Positions 18,004-28,159 of a stretch of 64,000 nt of DNA are shown here, in pieces. The position numbers and the translations under genes are program-made. The DNA is taken from assembly GCF_017811175.1 (NCBI RefSeq), contig NZ_JACWIJ010000002.1:2914001-2978000 (forward strand), read 5' to 3'. A model generated the notes under the pieces. That model was not told the origin of the DNA. It made no database searches and was given only the letters and a program-made list of their open reading frames with translations. The number at the start of each line of letters is the position of its first letter. Position 1 is the first letter of the stretch. The stretch comes from Melaminivora jejuensis. GTDB lineage: Bacteria > Pseudomonadota > Gammaproteobacteria > Burkholderiales > Burkholderiaceae_C.

Positions 18004-18636
18004 ATGCTGACCCTGTACGACTGCGCCACCGCCCCCAGCCCACGGCGCGCACGCATCTTTCTGGCCGAAAAAGGTGTTCCCCACGATACGGTGCAGGTGG
18101 ATTTGCGCAGCGGCGAGCAACTCGGCGCGGCCTATCGCCAGATCAACCCGCAATGCACCGTGCCGGCACTGCGCACCGAGGACGGGTTGCTGCTGAGCGA
18201 CAACGCCGCCATTGCCGCTTATCTGGAGGCGCGCTACCCCGAGCCGCCGCTGCTGGGCAGCACGCCCGAGGAGAAGGCCGACATCGCCAGCTGGAACTGG
18301 CGCGCCGAGTTCGACGGCCTGCTGGCCGTGGCCGATGCGCTGCGCAACAGCTCGCCCGCCATGGCCGGGCGGGCCTTGCCGGGGGCCGTGAACTACGCGC
18401 AGATTCCGCAACTGGCCGAGCGCGGTCTGGCGCGCGTGGAGCAGTTCTTCGACACACTCGATGCACGCCTGCAAGGGCGCGACTTCATCGCCGGCGGGCG
18501 CTTCAGCGTGGCCGACATCACGGCGGTGGTCGTGGTGGACTTTGCCCGCATCGTCAAGAAAAAACCCCAGGAGCGGCACACGCACCTGCTGCGCTGGCGC
18601 TCCAGAATGGGGGAACGGCCATCCATGGCGCTGTGA
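18004..18636 (+). CDS. Glutathione S-transferase family protein
   Basis: A 210-residue cytosolic GST: N-terminal thioredoxin-like domain (MLTLYDCATAPSPRRARIFL, NPQCTVPAL, DNAAIAAYLE) and helical C-terminal domain with GGRFSVADITAVVVVDF. The start is supported by AAGGAG 10 bp upstream. It lies directly behind the yghU-like gene. Substrate not predictable from sequence. Confidence 0.88.
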   Translation: MLTLYDCATAPSPRRARIFLAEKGVPHDTVQVDLRSGEQLGAAYRQINPQCTVPALRTEDGLLLSDNAAIAAYLEARYPEPPLLGSTPEEKADIASWNWRAEFDGLLAVADALRNSSPAMAGRALPGAVNYAQIPQLAERGLARVEQFFDTLDARLQGRDFIAGGRFSVADITAVVVVDFARIVKKKPQERHTHLLRWRSRMGERPSMAL

Positions 18637-18639
18637 TGG

Positions 18640-18702
18640 TTTTCAGGTCAAATCGGCTGCAAATCCTTGTTGGGCAAGCGCTGACAGCTATCAAAACAGG
18701 AG
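18640..18702 (-). repeat. Dispersed intergenic repeat, copy 3
   Basis: Reverse-oriented copy (AAATCCTTGTTGGGCAAGCG, CTGACAGCTATCAAAA). It encodes the last residues (NSCFDSCQRLPNKDLQPI) of the AAA-ATPase/nuclease frame. Confidence 0.65.
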
Positions 18703-20411
18703 TTCTGCGGGGCTGATGCAGGCGGTGCGATGCCGTGCGCCGCGCCAGCGCCCAGCGGCTGGCCTGGCTGCGCACTCCCTCTCCCCCCTCGGGGGAGAGG
18801 GTGGCCGCTGGATGATTTGCACGCACGCCACTGGGCGCACTCCCTCTCCCCCCTCGGGGGAGAGGGAGTCGGAAAGGTCAGCGTATCGAATGCCACGATG
18901 TTGCGGCTCTCGCGGCTGAACTCCACGCCCACCAGGTGCACCGGCCCGCTGGCGCGGTATTTGTCGGCATAGTTTTTCTGCTGCAGCTGCTCGATGGCCC
19001 GCCCTTCAGGCACCAGCTCCACGACCTTGAACTCGAACAGCCAGGTCTGCCCCAGCCAGCGCAGCGCCATGTCGATGCGGCCTTGGTTGGTGGCGTCCTC
19101 CAGCACCATGTCCAGCCCCAGCGCAGCAAAGTAGCTGTAGAAGACGCTGGCCCAGTAGCCCTCGTATTGGGCAATGGGGTTGCCCCGGTACCAGTCGTGC
19201 GGGATGCTGGCAAAGAAGCTGTGCAGCAGCTGGTGGATGCCCGCCAGGTCGCCCGCCTGCAGCAGCCGGTACATCTGCAAGACGCTGCGCGCCGGCCCGT
19301 CCTGGTCGCCGCACAGCACGGCCAGCAGGCTGGTGTTCAGGCTGGTCTTGACCTCCAGGTTGGGGTAGCGCAGGTGCAGCCCGATGCGCCCGGGCAGCTG
19401 CTCGGCCCGATCCACCGTCAGATAGCCCGACTGGAACAGCAGCGCTTCGGTGGAGATGTTGTCCACCTCGAAGGACGACAGCAGCGAGGAGAACTCGAAG
19501 ACGCTCTCCAGCGCCGGCGTGAACTGGCGCCGCCGCGTGAGCAGCTTGACCAAAAAGGTGGGCGTGCCGCTTTCAAACCAGTAGGGCCGAAACTCCCGGT
19601 GGCTGAACAGCAGCAGCACATCGAAGGGGTTGTAGACCGACTCGCCGCGCCAGTTGTAGCCGTTGTACCAGCGGCGGATCTCATCGCGATCCAGCCCGGG
19701 CAGCTCGGGCGCGAACACGGTGTCGATGTCGTGCTCGGCGTAGCCGCAAATGGCCGAGTAGCGCGGATCGAGTGTGATGTCCTGCAGGTTGTTCAGGCCC
19801 GAGAAGATGCTCACCTTGCTGAACTTGGACACGCCCGTCAGCAAGGCAAAGCGGATATGCGCGTCGCTGTCCTTGATGACGGAATAAAAGTCCTTGAGCA
19901 CCTCGCGCAGCTGCAGCGCCACGTCCTGGTCTTCAATGCGGTCGAGGACGGGCTTGTCGTATTCGTCGATCAGCACCACCACGCGCTGGCCGGTCTGCTC
20001 GGCCAGGCGCAGGATCAGGCGCTTGAAGCGACTGCGCGCATCAGGATACTCGGCGGGCAGCTCGTGGCGCGCCTCGAAGGTGCCCAGCTGCTCGTCCAGG
20101 CTGGCGCGCAAGTCCTCCACGCTGCCCAGCAAGCCACCGCCAAAGCTGAAGCGCAGCACCGGGTACTTGACTGACCAATCCCAGTGCTGCTCGGCGTGCA
20201 ACCCCTCGAACAGCGCCCGGTTACCCTCGAACAGCTCTTTCAGGGTGTCCAGGAACAGGCTCTTGCCGAAGCGCCTCGGACGCGACAGGAAAAAGTACGA
20301 GCCTTGCGCTATCAGCCGCAGCGCAATCGGCGTCTTGTCCACGTAGTAACAGTCCTTGGCACGGATCTTGGCCAGGGTCTGGATGCCGATGGGGAGTTGT
20401 TTGCGGGCCAT
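18648..20411 (-). CDS. AAA-ATPase-like / PD-(D/E)XK nuclease protein (DUF1703-type), C-terminus run into repeats
   Basis: A 587-residue protein starting MARKQLPIGIQTLAKI. The N-terminal AAA-ATPase-like domain has the P-loop variant SRPRRFGKSLF and a Walker B/sensor segment VVLIDEYDKPVL. The C-terminal half contains a PD-(D/E)XK-type core, GRIDMALRW then TWLFEFKVVE. Proteins of this kind are common, multi-copy and of unknown role; some authors suspect selfish or defence functions. After VAFDTLTF, where homologues usually end, the frame continues for about 70 residues through two REP palindromes and a dispersed repeat, so the native stop appears lost. The ATG at 20411 has no clear ribosome site; an upstream start at 20450 is less like the family. 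Confidence 0.8.
   Translation of the reverse strand: MARKQLPIGIQTLAKIRAKDCYYVDKTPIALRLIAQGSYFFLSRPRRFGKSLFLDTLKELFEGNRALFEGLHAEQHWDWSVKYPVLRFSFGGGLLGSVEDLRASLDEQLGTFEARHELPAEYPDARSRFKRLILRLAEQTGQRVVVLIDEYDKPVLDRIEDQDVALQLREVLKDFYSVIKDSDAHIRFALLTGVSKFSKVSIFSGLNNLQDITLDPRYSAICGYAEHDIDTVFAPELPGLDRDEIRRWYNGYNWRGESVYNPFDVLLLFSHREFRPYWFESGTPTFLVKLLTRRRQFTPALESVFEFSSLLSSFEVDNISTEALLFQSGYLTVDRAEQLPGRIGLHLRYPNLEVKTSLNTSLLAVLCGDQDGPARSVLQMYRLLQAGDLAGIHQLLHSFFASIPHDWYRGNPIAQYEGYWASVFYSYFAALGLDMVLEDATNQGRIDMALRWLGQTWLFEFKVVELVPEGRAIEQLQQKNYADKYRASGPVHLVGVEFSRESRNIVAFDTLTFPTPSPPRGERECAQWRACKSSSGHPLPRGGRGSAQPGQPLGAGAAHGIAPPASAPQNSCFDSCQRLPNKDLQPI
18777..18801. repeat. REP-like palindrome, copy 1
   Basis: CCCTCTCCCC...GGGGGAGAGGG hairpin. 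Two further copies are at 18840 and 25416. Confidence 0.6.
18840..18868. repeat. REP-like palindrome, copy 2
   Basis: CTCCCTCTCCCC...GGGGAGAGGGAG hairpin, 39 bp from copy 1. Confidence 0.6.
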
Positions 20412-20448
20412 CGCGGCATTGTAGGAACACGTCCTGCGCAGCCCTGCC

Positions 20449-20512
20449 ATGGTTTCAGTGAAAACTGCCCAAAACCTTTGCCCATCAAGCGCTATCAGCT
20501 CCTTTTTTAGTA
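20449..20512 (-). repeat. Dispersed intergenic repeat, copy 4
   Basis: Reverse-oriented copy (GAAAACTGCCCAAAACCTTTG, CATCAAGCGCTATCAGC) between the AAA-ATPase gene and the tetR gene. Confidence 0.55.
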
Positions 20513-21236
20513 GCTCTCAGGAACTTTCCAGCACTTTTTGCCGGCGCCGGCACCACCACCCCGCGCAGCAGCGTCTCGATGCACTGCTGGGCGATCTCCT
20601 CGGGGCTGTAGCTGCCCTGGGTCTGGTACCAGCGCCCGATCCAGCTCAGGGCGCCGGCGATGACGAAGGCCGTCATCTTCGGGTCGCACGGATGCAGCAA
20701 GCCCTCTTGCACGCCCTGGGCCACCAGGCGGCGAAACGCCAGGTCGATCTCGGACTTGAGCCGGCGCAGCTCGGTGCGCGCCGGCTCGGGCACTTCCTCG
20801 TCGCCTACGCGGATCAGGCACATGCCAAAGGGCTGCATGACGATGTCGGCATAGACCTGCATGCACGCGCGCAACTGCTCTAGCGCATTGCCGCCAGCGG
20901 CGCGCGAGGCCTCGATGCCGGCCAGCGTCATGTCCAGGCCCTTGCTGACGCAGGCCAGCAATATCTCGTCCTTGTTCTTGACGTAGTAGTACAGCGTGGG
21001 CTTGCTCACGTGCAGCCGCGCGGCGATGTCGTCCAGCGACGTGGCGTGAAAGCCGCGCTCGTTGAACAGCTCGGCAGCCGTAGTCAGCACGGCGTTGCGC
21101 TTGGCCTCGCGCTGGCGCTGGCGGTCGCCCGCCCCCACCCAGGGCGAGGGGCAGGGGCGGGAACACGCTTGCGCGCCGGTGCCTGGCTTGCCGGCGTGCC
21201 GCCGCCGGAGGATGAGCGCGAAGAAGTCGAAGCCAT
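20485..21236 (-). CDS. TetR/AcrR-family regulator of the liv/acyl-CoA genes (possible single-base frameshift)
   Basis: A TetR-family repressor with N-terminal HTH (AVLTTAAELFNERGFHATSLDDIAARLHVSKPTLYYYVKNK) and a C-terminal ligand domain. The continuous frame begins only at a GTG (21138) without a ribosome site. An ATG at 21236 opens a coding-like extension (MASTSSRSSSGGGTP...APRPG) in the neighbouring frame, and one extra G in the runs at 21132-21140 joins them. It is divergent from livG and lies 131 bp away, with the dyad GTTTAC-N6-GTAAAC at 21315-21332 between. It therefore probably represses the downstream transporter and acyl-CoA genes. Confidence 0.8.
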
Positions 21237-21314
21237 AGGGTAACCATTGGTGTCCGGGTAAATCCCGATATCGGCACTGTGCCGCAAGCTCAAGAATCTA
21301 CTCAAGAGTAACCA

Positions 21315-21332
21315 GTTTACGCACCAGTAAAC
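21315..21332. promoter_or_regulatory. Candidate TetR operator upstream of livG
   Basis: Perfect inverted repeat GTTTAC-GCACCA-GTAAAC in the divergent gap between tetR and livG, of the size expected for a TetR-family dimer site. Confidence 0.5.
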
Positions 21333-21367
21333 ATCCGGTGGTTGCGAAGAAACCCGTAGAGGACACC

Positions 21368-22258
21368 ATGGAGACAAGCCCCGGGCGCGGCACACAGGCA
21401 GCCGCGCCGCCATTGCTGCAAGTCGATGGCGTGACGCTGGCCTTTGGCGGCGTGCGCGCGCTCTCGGGCGTGGGTTTTGGCGTGCAGCAAGGCTCGATCA
21501 CCGCTGTCATCGGCCCCAACGGCGCGGGCAAGACCTCGCTGTTCAACACCATCTCGGGCTTTTACCGCCCCACGACCGGCAGCATCCGTTTCCGTGGCCA
21601 GGACATCACCCGCACCCCGCCGCCCGAGCGCGCCCGGCTGGGCTTGGCGCGCAGCTTCCAGAACATCGCCCTGTTTCGCGGCATGACGGTGCTGGACAAC
21701 ATCAAGCTGGGCCGCCACGCCCACCTGAAGACCAATGTGCTGGACGCCCTGCTGTACCTGGGCCGCGCCCGGCGCGAGGAGGCCGAACTGCGCCGCGACA
21801 TCGAGGAGCGCATCATCGATTTCCTGGAGATCGACCACATCCGCCACGCGCCTGTCGCCGCCCTGCCCTACGGCCTGCAAAAGCGCGTCGAGATGGCCCG
21901 GGCGCTGGCCATGCAGCCTGAAATCCTGATGCTCGACGAGCCCGTGGCCGGCATGAACCGCGAGGAGACCGAGGACATGGCGCGCTTCATCCTGGACGTG
22001 CGCGCCGAGTGGGGCGCCACCGTGCTGATGGTCGAGCACGACATGGGCATGGTCATGGATTTGTCGGATCACGTGGTGGTGCTGAACTTCGGCCAGGTCA
22101 TCGCCCAGGGCACGCCGGGGCAGGTGCAGGCCGACCCCGAGGTGGCGCGCGCCTACCTCGGCTCGGGCGACGTGGGCGAGCTGCGCGCCAAGCTGCAGGC
22201 CGCCGCCGGGCGCGCGCCGCAGCCACAGACAACCGCAGCTGCACGGGTGGCCGCATGA
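21368..22258 (+). CDS. livG: ABC transporter ATP-binding protein, LivG type
   Basis: A 296-residue ATPase with Walker A GPNGAGKTS, LivG-type signature ALPYGLQKRVEMARALA and Walker B ILMLDEPVAGMN. It is one of two ATPases of a branched-chain-amino-acid-type (HAAT family) importer. The ATG at 21368 is preceded by GAGGACACC. The stop overlaps the livH start. The association with an acyl-CoA ligase and enoyl-CoA hydratase suggests that the substrate may be an organic or aromatic acid rather than an amino acid. Confidence 0.9.
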   Translation: METSPGRGTQAAAPPLLQVDGVTLAFGGVRALSGVGFGVQQGSITAVIGPNGAGKTSLFNTISGFYRPTTGSIRFRGQDITRTPPPERARLGLARSFQNIALFRGMTVLDNIKLGRHAHLKTNVLDALLYLGRARREEAELRRDIEERIIDFLEIDHIRHAPVAALPYGLQKRVEMARALAMQPEILMLDEPVAGMNREETEDMARFILDVRAEWGATVLMVEHDMGMVMDLSDHVVVLNFGQVIAQGTPGQVQADPEVARAYLGSGDVGELRAKLQAAAGRAPQPQTTAAARVAA

Positions 22259-23136
22259 TGGATTGGGCCTACCTGTTCGAGATCAGTCTCACGGGCATCG
22301 CCAGCGGCGGCCTGTACGCGCTGGCCGCGCTGGCCTTCGTCATGGTCTACAAGGCCACGCGAGTGGTCAACATCGCCATCGGTGAGATGCTGATGGCCGG
22401 CAGCTACCTGTTCTTCACCTTCGCCGCCATGTGGGCGCTGCCGCTGTGGCTGGCCATCCCCGCTGCCGTGCTGGCCAGTGGCCTGCTGGGCGCCATCATC
22501 GAGCGCACCATGATCCGCCCGCTGCTGGGCGAGCCGCCGATCTCGGCCTTCATGGTCACCGTGGGCCTGGGCTCCATCCTGGTGGGGCTGGTGGAGATGA
22601 TCTGGAGCGCCGATCAGCGCCGCCTGCCGGACTTCATGCCCACCAAGCCCATCATGATCGGCGAGGCCTTTCTGGCGCCCAAGGTCTTCTGGGGCGCGGT
22701 CATCGCTGCCGTGTTCATCGCCGCAGTGCTGTTGGTGTTTCGCCACTGGCGCGGCGGCGTCGCGCTGCGCGCCACGGCCAGCGACCAGGGGGCGGCGTAC
22801 TCGGTGGGCATCAACGTGCCGCGCGTGTTCTCGCTGGCCTGGGTGGCCTCGGCCATGCTGGCCGCCGTGTCGGGGATCATCGTCGGCTCCATCGGCGGCA
22901 TCTCCTCGTCGATGGGCGTGTTCGGCCTGTCGGTGCTGGTGGTGGTCATCGTTGGCGGCCTGGACAGCGTGCTGGGCGCACTGGTTGCGGGCGTCTTGGT
23001 CGGCCTGGTCGAGGCGCTGGCCGGGGCCTACCTGGGCGGCGAATACAAGCTGCTGGCAACCTTCATCGTGCTGGTGGCCATCCTGATGGCGCGGCCCTAT
23101 GGCCTGTTTGGCACACGCGAAATCGAGAGGCTGTAG
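22255..23136 (+). CDS. livH: Branched-chain-type ABC transporter permease, LivH type
   Basis: A 293-residue inner-membrane permease with eight or so hydrophobic segments and the family start SLTGIASGGLYALAALAFVMVYKATRVVNIAIGEM. It overlaps livG (ATGA) and is followed immediately by livM. It pairs with LivM to form the channel. Confidence 0.92.
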   Translation: MMDWAYLFEISLTGIASGGLYALAALAFVMVYKATRVVNIAIGEMLMAGSYLFFTFAAMWALPLWLAIPAAVLASGLLGAIIERTMIRPLLGEPPISAFMVTVGLGSILVGLVEMIWSADQRRLPDFMPTKPIMIGEAFLAPKVFWGAVIAAVFIAAVLLVFRHWRGGVALRATASDQGAAYSVGINVPRVFSLAWVASAMLAAVSGIIVGSIGGISSSMGVFGLSVLVVVIVGGLDSVLGALVAGVLVGLVEALAGAYLGGEYKLLATFIVLVAILMARPYGLFGTREIERL

Positions 23137-24174
23137 ATGCGCATCGGAACCTTCAAGGAAAGCTACGCCAGCGACGCTGCGCTGTTCGACTCGCGCACGC
23201 AGCACGTCTGGCTGGGCATCGCCGCTGCGCTGCTGCTGGCCTTTCCCTTCGTCGCCAGCGACTACTGGCTGTACCTGGCCTGCCTGATCGCCATCAACGT
23301 GGCCAGCAGCACGGGCCTGAACATCCTGACCGGCTACACCGGCCTGGTCAGCCTGGGCCAGGCGGCCTTCATGGGGTTGGGCGCCTATACGGTAGCGATA
23401 CTGCAGGCGCGCTGGGGCACGCCGCTGCTGTTCAATTTGCTCGCCGGCGGCTTTGTCGCCATGCTGGGCGGCATGGTGGTGGGCATCCCGTCGCTGCGCG
23501 TCAAGGGGCTGTATCTGGCCATCGTGACCATTGCCGCATCCTTCATCGCGCATTTTTTCTTCGCTAACCTGAAGATCACCGGCGGCACGGCCGGCCTGTC
23601 CATGCAGCCGGGGCAGGTGCTGGGCGTGGTGCTCGACACCTCGTTTCGCCTGTACTGGCTGATCGTGCCCATCACCGTGCTGATGCTGCTGGGCGCGGCC
23701 AACCTGTTTCGCACGCGCATCGGCCGCGCCTTCATCGCCATTCGCGACCGCGACATCTCGGCCGAGGTGCTGGGCATCCCGCTGCTGCAATACAAGCTCT
23801 TGAGTTTTGGCCTGTCGTCGTTCTACGCCGGCGTGGCGGGCGGGCTGTGGGCGTATTTCTTCCGCGTGGTCACGCCCGAGAGTTTTCCGCTGTCCATGTC
23901 CATCTTCTTCCTGGCGGCCATCATCGTCGGCGGCATGGGCTCGATTCTGGGCGGCGTTCTGGGCGCGGTCTTCATGACGCTGGTGCCCGAGGTGCTCAAG
24001 CTCATCGTCGATGTGCTGCCCGGCAGCGCCGATCTCACCGTCTTCCTCTCGCCCGTGCGGCTGGTCATCTTCGGCGCGCTGATCGTCGGCTTCCTGGTCT
24101 TCGAGCCCCTGGGCCTGGCCGAGATGTGGCGACGCACGCGGCGCTTCTTCCACCTGTGGCCCTTCCGTAACTGA
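23137..24174 (+). CDS. livM: Branched-chain-type ABC transporter permease, LivM type
   Basis: A 345-residue permease containing the LivM hallmark GLNILTGYTGLVSLGQAAFMGLGAY and the EAA-like segment FIAIRDRDISAEVLGI. It starts at the base after the livH TAG. Together with LivH, LivG, LivF and the binding protein it makes a complete importer. Confidence 0.92.
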   Translation: MRIGTFKESYASDAALFDSRTQHVWLGIAAALLLAFPFVASDYWLYLACLIAINVASSTGLNILTGYTGLVSLGQAAFMGLGAYTVAILQARWGTPLLFNLLAGGFVAMLGGMVVGIPSLRVKGLYLAIVTIAASFIAHFFFANLKITGGTAGLSMQPGQVLGVVLDTSFRLYWLIVPITVLMLLGAANLFRTRIGRAFIAIRDRDISAEVLGIPLLQYKLLSFGLSSFYAGVAGGLWAYFFRVVTPESFPLSMSIFFLAAIIVGGMGSILGGVLGAVFMTLVPEVLKLIVDVLPGSADLTVFLSPVRLVIFGALIVGFLVFEPLGLAEMWRRTRRFFHLWPFRN

Positions 24175-24218
24175 CGCAATCTGCGCAACCGACCCCACCC
24201 ACCAACCAGGAGACAGAC

Positions 24219-25406
24219 ATGGCACAGCACCCCCTTTCCGCCCGCCGCCGCAGCTTGATGCTTGCGGCTGCCGCCACCGGCGCCGCCGCCCTCGCCCAGC
24301 CCCTGTCGGTGCTGGCGCAGGGGGCCGAGGAGATCGTCATCGGCGGCTCCATCCCCATGACGGGCGTGTTCGCCTTTGCCGGCGTGGGCATCAACGCCGG
24401 CATCCAGGACTACGTCAAGATCGTCAACGACGCCGGCGGTATCGCCGGGCGCAAGGTGAAATACGTGCCCGAGGACACGGGCTACAAGGTCGATGTGTCG
24501 GTGGCCGCGTTCAAGAAGATCACCAGCCAGAACAAGGTCAACCTGTACTACGGCGACTCCACCGGCTTTGCCAAGACCATCAACCCCGAGCTGGACCGCA
24601 ACGGCAACATCCTGATGGCCGGTGCCTCGTTCGCCACCGAGCTGAACGACCCAAAGAAGTACCCGCACCAGTTCCTGGTCGGGCCGGACTACACCGAGAT
24701 GTTCGGCATCCTGCTCAAGCACATCGCCAAGGAGAAGCCCGGCGCCAAGGTGGCCTTCGTCTATTCCGACTCCGAGTTCGGGCGCGACCCCATCGACTCC
24801 AGTGAGGCGCTGGCGAAAAAGCTCGGCCTGTCGGTGCCTGTCAAGATCATGACGCCCGCGGGCAGCGTGGACGTGTCCACCGAAGTCATCAAGCTGCGCC
24901 GCGCCGCGCCCGACTACACCATCTTCCACGGCTACATCCTGGCGCCGATTCCCGAATTCATCACCCAGGGCAAGCAGCAGGGCATGACCAGCAAGTGGAT
25001 GGGCACCTTCTGGACTATGGACAGCTCCACCGTCATGAAGATGGGCCCGGATGGCGACGGCTTCATGGGCGTGATGCCGTTTCGCTACTACTACGACACG
25101 GAAAAAGCCCCCATGCTGGAAAAGATCCGCGCCATGCGCCCGGAGTACCAGAGCACGGCCTACACCCAGGGCTTCATCGCCACCATGCTGTTCCTGGAGT
25201 CGGCCAAGCGCTGCCTGGAGGCGAACAAGCCACTCACGGGCGACAACCTGAAGAGCGCGCTCAACAGCATCAAGGACTTCGACACCGGCGGGCTGATCGG
25301 CGTGCCGATCACGATTTCCGGCAACTCCATCCCCGTGGGCCGCGTGTACCGCGCCGACATGAAGGCGCAGAAGATGGTTGCGGCATCGGACTGGATCAAG
25401 CTCTGA
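24219..25406 (+). CDS. Periplasmic substrate-binding protein of the liv-type ABC transporter
   Basis: A 395-residue binding protein of the Leu/Ile/Val family (type 1 periplasmic fold). Export signal ARRRSLMLAAAATGAAALAQP; mature part begins GAEEIVIGGSIPMTGVFAFAG. Ligand motifs YYGDSTGFAKTI and VYSDSEFGRDPI are visible. The ribosome site is AGGAGACAGAC. It lies between livM and livF, followed by a REP-like hairpin. The ligand is unknown and may be a carboxylic or aromatic acid given the catabolic neighbours. Confidence 0.88.
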   Translation: MAQHPLSARRRSLMLAAAATGAAALAQPLSVLAQGAEEIVIGGSIPMTGVFAFAGVGINAGIQDYVKIVNDAGGIAGRKVKYVPEDTGYKVDVSVAAFKKITSQNKVNLYYGDSTGFAKTINPELDRNGNILMAGASFATELNDPKKYPHQFLVGPDYTEMFGILLKHIAKEKPGAKVAFVYSDSEFGRDPIDSSEALAKKLGLSVPVKIMTPAGSVDVSTEVIKLRRAAPDYTIFHGYILAPIPEFITQGKQQGMTSKWMGTFWTMDSSTVMKMGPDGDGFMGVMPFRYYYDTEKAPMLEKIRAMRPEYQSTAYTQGFIATMLFLESAKRCLEANKPLTGDNLKSALNSIKDFDTGGLIGVPITISGNSIPVGRVYRADMKAQKMVAASDWIKL

Positions 25407-25415
25407 CCCGCCTTT

Positions 25416-25443
25416 CTCCCTCTCCCCCTCGGGGGAGAGGGAG
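25416..25443. repeat. REP-like palindrome, copy 3, between binding protein and livF
   Basis: CTCCCTCTCCCC...GGGGAGAGGGAG, nearly identical to the palindromes at 18777 and 18840. Its position after the binding-protein gene would suit stabilising that part of the operon mRNA. Confidence 0.6.
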
Positions 25444-25470
25444 CAGGAGCCGTCCGCATCCATCGTCGCC

Positions 25471-26288
<818 letters not shown>

Positions 26289-26292
<4 letters not shown>

Positions 26293-28097
26293 CCCAACTC
26301 CCCGAACTCACCCTGCCGCAAATGCTGCGCCAGCGCGCGCAGCACGATGCCGACCGCGTCGCCATCCGGCAAAAGGACTTCGGCATCTGGAAGCCTTTTA
26401 CCTGGGGCGACTACTACCGCCGCGCCAGCCACTTCGGCCAGGGCCTGCTCGAACTCGGCCTGCCCGCCGGCGGCCATGTCGGCGTGATTGCCGAAAACCG
26501 CATCGAGTGGGTCATCGCGCAAATGGGCGCGGGCCTGGTCGGCGGCATCACCGTGGGCGTGTATCCGACCAGCCCCACGCCGGAAGTCGCCTACGTGGTC
26601 GGCCACGCCGACATCGACATCATGGTCTGCGAAGACCAGGAGCAGACCGACAAGGTGCTCGAAGCGCTGGATCAGCTGCCGCGCCTGAAGAAAATCATCG
26701 TCATGGAGACCAAGGGCCTGCGCAGCTTTGCGCCCGAGCAGCGCGCCCTGATCGTGCCCTTTGCCGAAGTGGAAAAAATGGGCCAGGCCGTACACAGCCA
26801 GGCGCGCATCGACGAGCTGCTGGCGCGGCAAAAGTTGGATGACATCGGCCTGATGATCTACACCTCCGGCTCCACCGGCGCGCCCAAGGGCGCGATGATC
26901 TCGTGGCGCAACATGCGCGGCGTGGTGCCGGGCATTGCCGAGCGGCTGCACCTGTCCAGCGGCGCCTCGCATCTGTCGTACCTGCCGCTGTGCCACGTGG
27001 CCGAGCAGATGCTGACCACCTTCGTGCCGCTCTACTTGGGCGCCACCGTCAACTTCGGCGAGTCCATCCGCACCGTGCAGGAAGACTTGCGCGAAGTCGC
27101 GCCCAGCATGTTCCTGGGCGTGCCGCGCATCTGGGAAAAACTCCACTCCTCCATCACCATCAAGATGCAGGAAACCGGACGCCTGCGCCGCGCGCTGTAC
27201 GAGCGCGCCCTGGCCGCCTGCGCCCCGCTGGCCGACAAGCCGCGCCAAGAGTGGAGCCTGGCCGAGCGCGCCAGCTACGGCGCGCACTACTGGCTGATAC
27301 TGCGCGCGCTGCAAAACTTCATCGGCCTGCGCCGCGCGCGCGTGGCGCTCACGGGCGCGGCGCCGATCGCGCCCGAGGTGGTGCGCTTTTTCCGCACGCT
27401 GGGCGTGCCCCTGATCGAGGTCTATGGCCTGACCGAGTCCAGCGGCATGGTCACCGGCCACCACTTGTCGCACGTCACCCCCGGCACCGTCGGCCCGGTG
27501 ACCGAGGGCGTGCGCTACCGGCTGGCGCCCGACACGGGCGAATTCCAGATTCAGGGCGAGATGGTCTTTGCCGGCTACTACAAGAACCCCGAGGCCACGG
27601 CGCAAACCATCCAGGACGGCTGGCTGCACACCGGCGACGTGGTGCGCGAGGAGGCCGGCGGCCAGCTCAAGATCGTCGATCGCCTCAAGGACATCATGAT
27701 CACCGCCGGCGGCAAGAACCTGACGCCCACCGAGATCGAGGGCGCCATGAAGGCCAGCCCCTTCATCAAGGAATGCATCGTCATTGCCGACGGGCGCAAG
27801 TTCGTCTCGGCTCTGGTGCAGATCGACCTGGAGACCGTGGGCAAGTGGGCCGAGGCGCGGCGCATCGCCTTCACGCATTTCCGCTCCCTGGTCGAGACGC
27901 CCGAGGTGCGCGAGCTGATCGAGGGCGAGATCGCCGCCGGCAATGCGCGCCTGGCGCAGGTGGCGCACATCCGCAAGTTCCACCTACTCACCAAGGAGCT
28001 GGATCACGACGACGGCGAAGTCACCGCCACCATGAAGGTGCGCCGCTCCAGCATCTACAAGACCTATGCCCGGGAGATCGAGGCGCTTTATGCATGA
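26289..28097 (+). CDS. AMP-dependent acyl-CoA synthetase (long-chain fatty-acid-CoA ligase family)
   Basis: A 602-residue adenylate-forming enzyme: P-loop YTSGSTGAPKGAM, LSYLPLCHVAEQ, VYGLTESSG, WLHTGDVV and the hinge RLKDIMITAGGKNLTP. It activates a carboxylic acid to its CoA thioester. GTG at 26289 is the start: it overlaps the livF stop as GTGA and AAGAGG lies 8 bp upstream. The coupling to the transporter suggests that the imported acid is the substrate. Confidence 0.88.
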
Positions 28098-28146
28098 AAT
28101 CAGCCTCAAACCCTTGACTGACAAGCGCTGACAGCTATCAATAATG
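28094..28146 (-). repeat. Dispersed intergenic repeat, copy 5
   Basis: Reverse-oriented, close to consensus: GAAATCAGCCTCAAACCCTTG then CAAGCGCTGACAGCTATCAA. Confidence 0.7.
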
Positions 28147-28159
28147 GAGCAAACCAACC

